From NCBI RefSeq assembly GCF_009877425.1, contig NZ_WXEY01000027.1, positions 1-36,436 on the forward strand: a stretch of 36,436 nucleotides of DNA, read 5' to 3'. Positions 18,201 to 25,518 of the stretch are shown piece by piece. Made by a program: the position numbers and the translations under genes. The notes under the pieces were generated by a model. It had not been told where the DNA came from. It saw only the letters and a program-made list of their open reading frames with translations, and searched no databases. Each line of letters starts with the position of its first letter. The stretch's first letter is position 1. The DNA comes from Heliomicrobium undosum. GTDB lineage: Bacteria > Bacillota > Desulfitobacteriia > Heliobacteriales > Heliobacteriaceae.

Positions 18201-20712
18201 GGGTTCCTTACAATCCTGGTTCAGTTACGAGACTCCCAAATATCTCCCTGCGGAAAACCAAATCGGGACATTCGTCAACTATGGGTTGTATCAAAACACG
18301 ATCAACATTCCGGGTCGTGGAGAATACTGGTTTGGGGGCTACAACGCGCCTTTTGCCTATATCAGCATCCCTGACGGTGATTCAGGCTACCTCACCTTCT
18401 ATTACAGCGATTCCTGGACCGACTACATCAACTGGTCATACGCGAAGAACACCAGTTACTGGGGTTATCCTGGAACAACGGCAGCCTATGGGTGGGGCAG
18501 CATCGCACGTGTTGCTGATGCGGATAACCCGCAAAGCGTCGGCAAGGTCCCACAGAATTACCGGAACTGGGAAACCGTCAACGCCTTGAACCAGATGAAT
18601 TCCCTGTATATCCCCTGGAACCTGAATCAATCCGGCGAGTATTATCAGGCCACAGTCGTTCCCAAAAAATCAGCTTCAGCAACGCCCAAAGTCTGGCCCT
18701 ATCCGGGTGAAAACATCACCAAGGTCGTACAGGGGAGCCGACGGGTGCTAATGCAGGGGGATCAGGGACACTACTGGTCCTTTATCGAGAGCCTGACTTC
18801 AAAGGACCTGCTGAACGCTCTACAATCGATGACATTCACTCCCGGTTCCGCCCGGTACGCGGTTCTCTCTTGCGAACAGCCGATCCAGGAGGATGGTTCC
18901 GTCACCTTTAACGATGTTGCCAACTACCTGAATACGCAGGGAATCCGGCTCTATGTCATCGGTCCCTCCGGCACTGCGGTGGTTCCCAATTGGTTATACC
19001 GGAACACCGGGGGCAGGCAGGAAACCATCAATGACGATATGCGGATACCGATGCAGCCTATTGAGGATGCGATTCTGGGACTGTTCGACCAAAAGAACAC
19101 CCGCTTCAATACGGTTCTCGTATATCAGCCGGTCACCATCCAGGCTATCGAGAGTGATCCCGAAAACGACCCCATCACCAGCGGGACGCGGCGGTGGACG
19201 TTCGTTCACCATCCCTGGGATGCCTCGACGGGTCTGGTGGAACGGGACTGGGGCCTGTGGGATAAGTCCGCTCAGTCATTGACGGCGCCGCCCATGTGGT
19301 TTGACAAACCCGGTCTGTACGATATTCGCTACAAGGTGCAAGATAACCCCAGCGCGAACGCGGCGCTCAACAGCCGCTACCAGAAATGGTCCAACGAGGT
19401 CGCGGGGCAGATCCTGGTGCTGCGGCCGCCTGTAGCTGATTTCGATGCTCCGGCGGTGTACCACGGCAGGCCGATTTCGGTGACGGACAAGTCATACAGT
19501 GACGACATCTATAGCCACCCGAATCACGGCATTGTGCAGCGGGAATGGCGGCTAAAACCGGAAGGGGCAACGGACTGGACCTACAGAACACTGCCGTCTT
19601 CCATCCCGACGCCGGGAAACTGGATCTTCTCCCTGCGCGTCATGAACGAGTTCGGGTACTGGAGCGACTGGACGAACAAGACCGTGCCGGTGCTGAATGC
19701 GCCGCCTGTGGCGATGTTCAACGTAAACCCTTATCCGGCGGTGCTAAAGCGCCCGGTGCTCTTCACAAACGCAAGCTGGGACCCCGATAACGACACTATC
19801 GTGGCGTACAAGTGGACGGTCAAGAACGCGGCGGAGAGCGTCCTGTACAGCGCTGTCCACACTTCAGGCGGGCCGGATTTGACATTCACTTTCCTGGCGC
19901 TGGGCAACTACACGGTGACGCTTGAGGTAAAGGACCAGTACGGGGCATGGTCCACGCCGTATACCCGTACCATCCCGGTGCTTCCCGACAGCCGGCCGCC
20001 GGTGGCCGATTTCTCCATCCAACCGAATCCTTGCTTTGTCACGCAACCATATGCCACAACGGATTTGTCCTACGACCCCGATGGGGACGCCATCACAGAC
20101 TGGTTGTGGGAACTGCGCAGCCCGGACGGCAGCGTCATCGCCGCCTATTCAGGCGTGCAGAATCCGTCTTGGCCACGGTTGGACACGACCGGAAACTACC
20201 CCATCCGCCTTCGGGTGAAAGATAGTTGGGGCCTCTGGTCTGGATGGGCCGAGAAGACATTGCAAGTCATCGCCCCGCTGGAAATCCTAGACGGCTCTCT
20301 TTCGCCCAACCCCGGTCTGGCTGGGGAGAGAATCTCAGCGTCTGTCTCCACCGACTGGTGGGCAGAACAGGCTTGGCTGCTGGTACCGGCCAAAATCGTC
20401 GTCGAGGAAGACGAGATGCTTCCGCCCGACAAAGGGCGGGAGCCGAGTCCCGAGCCGACGGACCGCATTGGCGGCGTAGACTACGTGCGGATTCCGATGA
20501 CACCGGACCAGCCGGTTGGCAGCCGGAAGAACACCTGGAAAGGGAAATTTATCGTAAACGTGTGGACGCCGGACGGACAGTACCCGGCCCGGTTTTTGGT
20601 TCAGCGAAACTCCTTTGCGCCGGATCAGAAACTCGGGGATATCCGTCAATTCGAGGTGAAATACAGTGTCTATGACCTAGTGAAACCGCGTCGTGTGGTC
20701 AATCCCCAATAG
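15202..20712 (+). CDS. Giant secreted multi-PKD-domain protein (putative adhesin or pilus-associated protein)
   Basis: This is an 1836-residue exported protein. A signal peptide covers residues 1-29 (ending PPQAWA). PKD-type domains can be recognised near residues 320-411, 416-503, 505-600, 605-730, 1307-1400, 1409-1495, 1501-1593 and 1599-1690. They carry the usual openings (PPVADF, PPVAMF, PPVAKL) and the G-x-Y-x-V-T-L-x-V end strand. Between the two blocks, about residues 890-1160 are rich in Tyr, Trp and Gly and look like a beta-propeller or repeat domain. Residues about 1190-1300 (SARYAVLSC ... IRLYVIG) resemble a Rossmann or VWA-like fold, but no MIDAS is evident. No LPXTG or transmembrane anchor is seen. 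It lies between two groups of Tad genes, so I infer a surface adhesin linked to the pilus. AAAGGAG is 13 nt before the ATG. Confidence 0.8.
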   Translation: MLRRIGAVVASLAFCLCALFSLSPPQAWADFPASWQGAKPDGKFTYYKPQGGHLVQVEGHSFNDPDIHPEVIAIPSGTYRLSNVDAVFLDGEGYRYKIVESPQKIYNIDLPFENPPPAGRLIVPRIDVRWWAQKLNGDAEWVDEKILSDHLYFAVNNLVTGDSVECVDFSLLYVLCGAWIPDGVPWDAMNPSVHGLATTAFPEAGLNIVSGGRELKVGGSVTVEAKASAYNAWVQKGRIKVRINGQDLYVSPQPFQNSETKQLTYKFDKAGNYRMEMLARDTVNRLAQIQTIDFFVSGPGQQTTPPPTETAGPTGSVGDPYADFVASPAESSVGEQVDFIDQSGHHDPNGILVKKTWTIEGKADPVVQQNPAGVPKIGASYTWNKEGVYKVTLKVEDQKGKTASRTKLVPVMPPPNHPPVAKLDFTPKTPKEGDFVTIQDQSYHPGEPREKIVSWDWKVDGQEGITGEGNKTVQWDQAGAYNVTLTVTDQDGEKSTATVTVPVASSNPIAVITVNREQIIVKHPLTITPYLSKAFGGRTIDWTKDQWEIINPSGKVVWQGTQEVPPTNGVDPNPFFDVLGDWKIRLKVTDSGGKESMWAEKIVNVRPDTPPVADFAVDSQSLRFVVDDTEIHVQDGSYVQGLDGAAGDSILKRQWSLYYDSDGDGVYETEVPANTPENPNAHFIVNGTNDRTPVIRAKQVGMFRVELQVWKGYLFNEAPRLTLSADTSGKPLSQKVVEVGNLPPHVDFQINKTPSKVEVLYLNGTMTNKDTKIATLNQASSSIQAKLAALGVPYQSKTQYIGVTGEAKGQWPWGVDPIINATFSDKKDDYYAFAGVGGSEWGMLESSEPKKVTVGTYAKVAFLFPNGTWSTATIPFTVRATHGQTWVDTGYGGYWKPVDTLENYEDVGQMAMLSDGSVVMSIKQYSLWSGDGWPYYKWTGDRVVNITSSGSIRWEKACQAGTQITVLDDDTVQLYYPTGGYSSGHGNQLIKLNGITGAPTGSLQSWFSYETPKYLPAENQIGTFVNYGLYQNTINIPGRGEYWFGGYNAPFAYISIPDGDSGYLTFYYSDSWTDYINWSYAKNTSYWGYPGTTAAYGWGSIARVADADNPQSVGKVPQNYRNWETVNALNQMNSLYIPWNLNQSGEYYQATVVPKKSASATPKVWPYPGENITKVVQGSRRVLMQGDQGHYWSFIESLTSKDLLNALQSMTFTPGSARYAVLSCEQPIQEDGSVTFNDVANYLNTQGIRLYVIGPSGTAVVPNWLYRNTGGRQETINDDMRIPMQPIEDAILGLFDQKNTRFNTVLVYQPVTIQAIESDPENDPITSGTRRWTFVHHPWDASTGLVERDWGLWDKSAQSLTAPPMWFDKPGLYDIRYKVQDNPSANAALNSRYQKWSNEVAGQILVLRPPVADFDAPAVYHGRPISVTDKSYSDDIYSHPNHGIVQREWRLKPEGATDWTYRTLPSSIPTPGNWIFSLRVMNEFGYWSDWTNKTVPVLNAPPVAMFNVNPYPAVLKRPVLFTNASWDPDNDTIVAYKWTVKNAAESVLYSAVHTSGGPDLTFTFLALGNYTVTLEVKDQYGAWSTPYTRTIPVLPDSRPPVADFSIQPNPCFVTQPYATTDLSYDPDGDAITDWLWELRSPDGSVIAAYSGVQNPSWPRLDTTGNYPIRLRVKDSWGLWSGWAEKTLQVIAPLEILDGSLSPNPGLAGERISASVSTDWWAEQAWLLVPAKIVVEEDEMLPPDKGREPSPEPTDRIGGVDYVRIPMTPDQPVGSRKNTWKGKFIVNVWTPDGQYPARFLVQRNSFAPDQKLGDIRQFEVKYSVYDLVKPRRVVNPQ

Positions 20713-20719
20713 CAGGAAT

Positions 20720-20749
20720 GCCCGGAGCGCTTCGGCCTCCGGGCTTTTT
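20720..20749 (+). terminator. Rho-independent terminator after the giant gene
   Basis: The stem GCCCGGAG (20720-20727) and CTCCGGGC (20737-20744) is followed by TTTTT, 8 bp after the stop codon. Confidence 0.88.
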
Positions 20750-20781
20750 GCTTTTAAACAGAAGAGAGGAGGTAAGTGTGT

Positions 20782-22086
20782 ATGAAGATCCTGTTGGCCA
20801 CAGGTGTCAGGCAAATTGACGATGCGGTGGGAAAATTCCCTGATAGCCAAACCGTATGGGCCGGGTACCGGGAAGGGGTGCTGGTGGTGGCGGGTACGGA
20901 AAAGCCGGATATTGTCCTGTTATCGGCTTTTCTTCCCGGAGCGGAGGACTTGCAGCCGATCATTTCTGCGCTTCGCCTGAACGGCGCCCGTGTGATCCTG
21001 TTGGCGGGCTCATTGGAGCCGAAAGACCCCCTGATCACTCACGCCATTTCCTGTGGGGTCTATGACATTCTCTACAACCCGGTGACGCCCAGGAAGATCA
21101 AGCAGGCCATTGACGTTCCGGCCACATACCGGGAGGCCATGTTCGGTCGGGAAGAGAGGGAACAGCCAACTGATGAGGGCAAGTCGGACAGGACAGAACA
21201 GGTAGGGGAAGCGGAAACACCGCCGCAGTCCCTTCCGGTGAAAGAGAAGATTGTCCGACTGCCCTCGTTCCTGCGAGGTGAAAAGGCTGAGCCGGGGGAG
21301 CCGTCCGTATCTCAACCGCCGGAAATATGCGAAGGGGGCATCTGCCTCCGGGACTTTCAGGCGCAGATCACGCCGCCTGCTCCTAAACGGGCGCAGACGG
21401 TCATTGCGGTGCTGAGTCCCTTCTCGTCAGGCAAGACCTTTGTCGCCGTCAATCTGGCGGCCACGCTTTCTGTAACACGGGAAGTGGCGCTTGTGGACCT
21501 GGACTTTAGGAGCCAGGGGGCCTGTGCCTGGCTGAATATCCGGAAAAGAAATCTGCCCGGCCTTCTCCAGGGAGAGGCGGAAGGCCAGCGTCCTCGATGG
21601 TCGCCCAGGTTACAGGTGTTTGGAGCCGGTCCAGCCTGGAAGGTTCCTGCCGAAACCACGCTGGATACGGTCGTTTCCCGTATTCAAGCCGATATCGTCA
21701 TCCTGGACCTGCCGCCGGATTCTCGGTTTTGGAATGCCCACGAGTGGGCTGCACAGGCGGAGGAACTGGCAGATCATCATCTGCTAGTCGTTGATCCCGA
21801 TGTTCGCCATATTGACGCCGTGGCTTCAGCAGAGGCGGTTCTTTCGGATAACAAGGCGGCCTGGGTCGTAAACCGGAGCCGCCCGGAACTGCAGGCGCAC
21901 ATTCAGCCTCTGCTCGGAGACTATCAAGCGATCTACGTCCCTGAAACGCCGCAGGCGCTGCTCAGTATCGCCCTTGCCAAGCCGACAGTTGCCCTGGAAC
22001 CGCCTCTGCGCGGGTGTTTCGGGAAGATCGCCGAGCGCCTGACCGGGACGGTTGCCAAGCCGGCCGCAAAGAGAGTTGCCCAATGA
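20782..22086 (+). CDS. TadZ/CpaE-like ATPase with atypical P-loop (second copy)
   Basis: The N-terminal 110 residues resemble a response-regulator receiver (PDIVLLSAFLPGAEDL, ARVILLAGSLEPKD, GVYDILYNPVTPRKIKQAI), the usual first domain of CpaE/TadZ. A charged linker of about 90 residues follows. The MinD/ParA-like domain has a P-loop reading LSPFSSGKTFVAVNLAATLS (K218, T219). The main lysine is present but the extra signature lysine of the deviant KGGxGKT form is absent. Walker B is DIVILDLPPD. Start ATG 20782 is 8 nt after GAGGAGGT; an in-frame GTG at 20776 is less likely. It is the first gene of an operon with a second TadZ, two pseudopilins and an HD-GYP protein. It may position the pilus machine. 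Confidence 0.75.
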   Translation: MKILLATGVRQIDDAVGKFPDSQTVWAGYREGVLVVAGTEKPDIVLLSAFLPGAEDLQPIISALRLNGARVILLAGSLEPKDPLITHAISCGVYDILYNPVTPRKIKQAIDVPATYREAMFGREEREQPTDEGKSDRTEQVGEAETPPQSLPVKEKIVRLPSFLRGEKAEPGEPSVSQPPEICEGGICLRDFQAQITPPAPKRAQTVIAVLSPFSSGKTFVAVNLAATLSVTREVALVDLDFRSQGACAWLNIRKRNLPGLLQGEAEGQRPRWSPRLQVFGAGPAWKVPAETTLDTVVSRIQADIVILDLPPDSRFWNAHEWAAQAEELADHHLLVVDPDVRHIDAVASAEAVLSDNKAAWVVNRSRPELQAHIQPLLGDYQAIYVPETPQALLSIALAKPTVALEPPLRGCFGKIAERLTGTVAKPAAKRVAQ

Positions 22087-22104
22087 GCAACAGAAGGGAG
22101 GAGC

Positions 22105-23325
22105 ATGATGTATCGAATCCTTGTCGGCCATCCCCATCCGGGCGTACGGCAGAAAGTTGTTGACACCCTCCAGGACCGGTTTTTGATCATCCCCGTTAAC
22201 TTGAATGAGGTGTACAGCCAGACGGAGAGTGTTGCGCCCCGGCTGGTGCTGCTCGACGCGTATGCCGATGATTCGCTGCTGGAACACCTGCTGGCGACGG
22301 GTGTGCAAACGGCGCTTATTGCCGAAGAAGCCAACCTTAACCTGATGCGGAAGGCGGGCCTCTACGATGTGGCCCTGTTGACTCTTCCGCTGACGCCCGG
22401 TTGCATCGATGCGGTGCTGGCGGGGGAGAAGACCTGTCCGATTCCCCTGTCTGCTGAGAATCCCATCGACGATGCCCTTCAGCCCAAAGGCAAGGATGGA
22501 ACGGAAATACCCGGCGAATCTCTTCGGTCGCTGACCGGGACCACGCTGGCCAAGGAATTGATTGTGGTTGGGTCGCCAAAGGGCGGGTCTGGAAAGACCG
22601 TTATCGCCGTCAACCTGGCCGCAACGATCCATCAATTGACCGGGCAGAGCGTGGCCCTGGCTGATCTCGACGTGCCCTGGGGGGATGTGCCCGCGCAGTT
22701 GCAACTGACGCCGGAGAGGAACCTGCTGGCTTTTCGTTCTTCACCGGAAGTCATCCGGGAAAGTGTTGTCAAAGAGGTGATGCAACGGCATTCCAGCGGG
22801 ATTTATGTACTCGCCAGCCCGCCCGGAGTTTTCGATGAATCCTTTATTGACCCCAGCTTGGCGCGAAAGATTTTGACGAATCTGCCGCGCTTTTTTGATT
22901 ATGTGGTGGTTGACACCGGGGCCAACCTGCATGTGCATACCCTGGAGGCCTTCCGCTACGCGACCAAACTCATCTGCGTAACCAACTACGACACGGCCAC
23001 TCTCCATGACACGACACGATGGCTCAACCAGCTCAAGGCGAGAAACATCATCCATGAACCGAAGGATGTCTGGCAGATATTCAACCGGGTGACGGGAAAG
23101 GAAGGAATCGACCTCAATGAGGCCCAGGCTTTTTTGGGCGCCAGTATCGTGAATACGGTTCGCTGGTCCATGAAGATTCAGAGGGCTATCAACCAGGGGA
23201 AGATTCCAAGTCAAGCAGACGCTGACTTTGGAGAAGAGATCGCCCGGATTGTTCATCGGCTCTGTCCACAGGCGCGGCAATCGGGCGGCTTAATCGACCG
23301 GCTGCGGAATCTGGTGGCCCGGTGA
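22105..23325 (+). CDS. tadZ: TadZ/CpaE-type ATPase with canonical deviant Walker A (third copy)
   Basis: It has the same two-domain plan as its neighbour: a short receiver-like domain (RILVGHPHPGVRQKVVDTLQ, then RLVLLDAYADDS) and a ParA/MinD ATPase. The P-loop is complete, GSPKGGSGKT, with signature K159 and catalytic K164. Switch I is ALADLDVPWGD and Walker B is YVVVDTGANLH. This copy is therefore the likely active ATPase of the three in the window. GGAGGAG precedes ATG 22105/22108. It follows the preceding TadZ-like gene by 18 bp and overlaps the next frame by 4 nt if that starts at GTG 23322. It belongs to the CpaE/TadZ group that directs pilus polarity and should act at the membrane. Confidence 0.82.
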   Translation: MMYRILVGHPHPGVRQKVVDTLQDRFLIIPVNLNEVYSQTESVAPRLVLLDAYADDSLLEHLLATGVQTALIAEEANLNLMRKAGLYDVALLTLPLTPGCIDAVLAGEKTCPIPLSAENPIDDALQPKGKDGTEIPGESLRSLTGTTLAKELIVVGSPKGGSGKTVIAVNLAATIHQLTGQSVALADLDVPWGDVPAQLQLTPERNLLAFRSSPEVIRESVVKEVMQRHSSGIYVLASPPGVFDESFIDPSLARKILTNLPRFFDYVVVDTGANLHVHTLEAFRYATKLICVTNYDTATLHDTTRWLNQLKARNIIHEPKDVWQIFNRVTGKEGIDLNEAQAFLGASIVNTVRWSMKIQRAINQGKIPSQADADFGEEIARIVHRLCPQARQSGGLIDRLRNLVAR

Positions 23326-23339
23326 AAGGGGGAATTGCA

Positions 23340-23822
23340 TTGCGGGAAATGTTGCGGCGGTTCCTCCTGGATACCCGTGGCGGCGGGGAAGCCCTCACCT
23401 TTGCTGTCGTTGCCATCATTCTCGCCTTTTTCGCCATGGCGATGGTAGAGCCGATTCAACTCAGCCGTATGAACGACAAAGTGGGTATTCTCGCCCGGTA
23501 TGCCCTCATCCTCGCCGAGTCGAGGGGTGAACTGGACGAAGCAGCGCAAAGCGACATTCGGAGCCGGGCCATGAGCGTGGGAATGGATCCCGACAAGCTG
23601 AACATACGATTCCAAGCCATGCGGGATGATGGATCGATCAAAGAGGCGGCCAAGCGGGCCGAGTACGGGGAACGGGTGGCCGTGCAACTGGACTACACGG
23701 TAACTTATGACCGCATTACCCTGAACAACCTCCTTGTTTCTTCCCAGACCCGGACGGTCACGTTAAAATCGCCCGTCCTGTCCAGCGTGGCGACGACCCA
23801 CGAGCGGGAGGGTGGGGGATGA
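23340..23822 (+). CDS. TadE-like pseudopilin
   Basis: This is a small protein with a prepilin-like N terminus: a basic leader LRRFLLDTRGGG followed by EALTFAVVAIILAFFAMAM and a soluble domain of about 110 residues. This is the TadE/TadF layout, in which TadV-type peptidases cut after the glycine so that Glu comes near the new N terminus. Two starts are possible. GTG 23322 overlaps the tadZ stop as GTGA. TTG 23340 has AAAGGGGGA at 23325-23333 just upstream, which I prefer (160 residues). The soluble part has no known motif. The neighbours, another TadE-like gene and two TadZ-like genes, support the assignment. Confidence 0.65.
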   Translation: MREMLRRFLLDTRGGGEALTFAVVAIILAFFAMAMVEPIQLSRMNDKVGILARYALILAESRGELDEAAQSDIRSRAMSVGMDPDKLNIRFQAMRDDGSIKEAAKRAEYGERVAVQLDYTVTYDRITLNNLLVSSQTRTVTLKSPVLSSVATTHEREGGG

Positions 23823-24370
23823 TGCGGCGATACCTGTCAGATTGCCGTGGTGGCGGAACGTCGATGGTGGGGCTGATGATCGTCATCCTTCTTCTGCTCG
23901 GGTTTGTATCCGCTCTGACGGTGGTAGAGTATCTGGTCAAATACCGGGCCGTCTATAACGCTGCTGACCATGCGTTGATGGCCAGTTTCGGGAGTGTGAA
24001 ACGGAACAGATTGGCCGAACTTGAAATTGAGATGGACGGTTCCGGCAGCGCCGTCATGGGACTCCAATCAACTCGGCAACGATTTGAGGACGCCTGGAAA
24101 CGGGAGGTGGAGGCGCTTCGCTATGTGGACCGGGTCGCCAATCCCTCCTCGATGATCAAGGAGTACATCACCTACAACTACGATGCGTCCGGTTACCTGG
24201 ACGCTGTTACTCCGGCGCCCCATAACCAACCTGTACGTCATCCCGCCGCCTTCATCCGAATCGAGGCAAAGGTGCGGATGACCTTTGCCGGGGAGACCAC
24301 GATGACCGTCAATGTGCTGACGGATGCGCCCCGGATTAACTCCGGGGAGTTGAGCCGGTTTGTTCGTTAA
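23819..24370 (+). CDS. Second TadE/TadF-like pseudopilin
   Basis: The N terminus, YLSDCRGGGTSMVGLMIVIL, repeats the leader and hydrophobic-helix pattern of the gene before it, with CRGGG in place of TRGGG. The usual Glu after the cut is missing, as in some minor pilins. About 140 residues of soluble domain follow. The ATG overlaps the stop of the previous gene (ATGA at 23819-23822), so both products are probably made in equal amounts and may pair. In Tad systems TadE and TadF are minor pilins needed for pilus formation. The assignment rests on the leader, size and context; the soluble domain is not recognised. Confidence 0.62.
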   Translation: MMRRYLSDCRGGGTSMVGLMIVILLLLGFVSALTVVEYLVKYRAVYNAADHALMASFGSVKRNRLAELEIEMDGSGSAVMGLQSTRQRFEDAWKREVEALRYVDRVANPSSMIKEYITYNYDASGYLDAVTPAPHNQPVRHPAAFIRIEAKVRMTFAGETTMTVNVLTDAPRINSGELSRFVR

Positions 24371-24388
24371 AAGAAAGGGCGTGATAAT

Positions 24389-25021
24389 TTGTCGATGGCA
24401 AGAAGCCTGGCGGTCGCTAAGACGGGAGGAGACGAAGATTCCTGGGAGCAGTTTTTGTTTTGGATGATGGAGAGCATCCGGTGTCCGGGGCGATGGGCGC
24501 TCATGCGGAGAATCCGGGACTGGGATGCTCAACTCTTTCAGCACTCCCTCCGGGTAGCCGCATACTCGCGGATCGTGGGCAGAGAGGTATTTGGCTTTGA
24601 TCAGGACAGAGAACAGCAATTGGTCCTGGGGGCTTTCTTTCACGATACCGGCAAGGTTGGGTGGCCCAACCGGCTGAAAGCGGTTGCAGTGCTGTCAGAG
24701 CAGGACCTGCGCTTTATCCGTTGTCACCCGGACACCGGCGCTGATCTGGTCCAGGAGTTCTGGCCTGACGCGCCGGCCACTGTCCTGGAGATTATCCGCA
24801 ATCATCACGAGAGGCCCGATGGGTCGGGCTACCCGAATGGGACCACTGTTCAGGAACCGATGGCGCTGATCGTGGGCGCGGCCGATATGTTCGCAGCCAT
24901 GACTGAACCCAGGGACTACCGGCGATTTGCGTTTATGTCCGACAAGGCGGCGGAGGAGCTGCGAACATACGGTTACCCTGAAGAGATTGTTACCTCCCTT
25001 GTCCGGCAGCAGAACGAGTGA
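24389..25021 (+). CDS. HD-GYP domain protein, probable cyclic-di-GMP phosphodiesterase
   Basis: It consists almost only of an HD-GYP domain, which in characterised members hydrolyses cyclic-di-GMP. The metal and signature residues are all present: H52 in QHSLRV, H85-D86 with G88-K89 in HDTGKVGWP, HPDTGADLV, and HHERPDGSGYP at residues 139-149. No sensor or receiver domain is attached; the first 50 residues are not recognised. TTG 24389 lies 10 nt after AAGAAAGGG; ATG 24395 is an alternative. It stands in the pilus operon 18 bp after the second pseudopilin, so it may lower cyclic-di-GMP to control pilus use or transfer. The signal nucleotide is inferred from the family. Confidence 0.82.
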   Translation: MSMARSLAVAKTGGDEDSWEQFLFWMMESIRCPGRWALMRRIRDWDAQLFQHSLRVAAYSRIVGREVFGFDQDREQQLVLGAFFHDTGKVGWPNRLKAVAVLSEQDLRFIRCHPDTGADLVQEFWPDAPATVLEIIRNHHERPDGSGYPNGTTVQEPMALIVGAADMFAAMTEPRDYRRFAFMSDKAAEELRTYGYPEEIVTSLVRQQNE

Positions 25022-25037
25022 GGGGGGAGTAGTAGAA

Positions 25038-25460
25038 ATGAGCGTCAAAAAAATCAGGGCAGCGTTTATAATCGCATGGCTGGCCCTGGTACTGGTCGGG
25101 TGCTCAGTGAACAATGAGCAACTCAAAACAGGGGAATCGCCGACAGAGGCAGAGACGAAAGCGGCGATTGGTAAACCGGAAAAGGAAGGGACGATCCTAT
25201 ACTTTTACGCCCCCAAATGTCCATCCTGTCAGGAACAGGCACCGATTCTGGAGAAGTGGCAATCAGAACACCCCGAAGCGAAACATATTCAAAAACTAAG
25301 CATCACTCAAGAAGAGAACCGGAATCTGGCCAAGACGTTTGGCATGAACGGCATTCCCTTTTTTGTTGTCCTCGACGAGGATGGAGAGACTGTCTATTCC
25401 GGAAAGGGTGTCCGCACTGCTGATCAACTAGATGAACTGAATCAACGGTTAGCCGAGTGA
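25038..25460 (+). CDS. Thioredoxin-like lipoprotein
   Basis: The N terminus is a lipoprotein signal with lipobox LVGC (C22), so the protein should be anchored on the outer face of the membrane. A thioredoxin fold follows: ILYFYAPKCPSC with the active-site pair C61/C64, and the cis-proline loop GIPFFVV (P107). At 140 residues this is a minimal one-domain member, like thiol-disulfide proteins acting on exported substrates. GGGGGGAG precedes ATG 25038, 16 bp after the HD-GYP gene. The giant PKD protein and the wall hydrolase both contain cysteines and might be clients. Whether it oxidises or reduces cannot be told from the sequence. Confidence 0.85.
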   Translation: MSVKKIRAAFIIAWLALVLVGCSVNNEQLKTGESPTEAETKAAIGKPEKEGTILYFYAPKCPSCQEQAPILEKWQSEHPEAKHIQKLSITQEENRNLAKTFGMNGIPFFVVLDEDGETVYSGKGVRTADQLDELNQRLAE

Positions 25461-25489
25461 CCCGGGAGCGTGCCGGGTCTTTCTTTTTT
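25459..25489 (+). terminator. Rho-independent terminator
   Basis: The stem GACCCGG (25459-25465) and CCGGGTC (25473-25479) has a 7-nt loop and is followed by TTTCTTTTTT. It closes the 20782-25460 operon and insulates the partition genes. Confidence 0.85.
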
Positions 25490-25518
25490 AAACGAAATCA
25501 TTTTGAGGAGGTACAGGT

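Noticed and set aside
21826..22704. Minus-strand frame of 292 codons
   Set aside because: It is antisense to the two TadZ-like genes, with Arg/Gln/His-rich composition and no motif.
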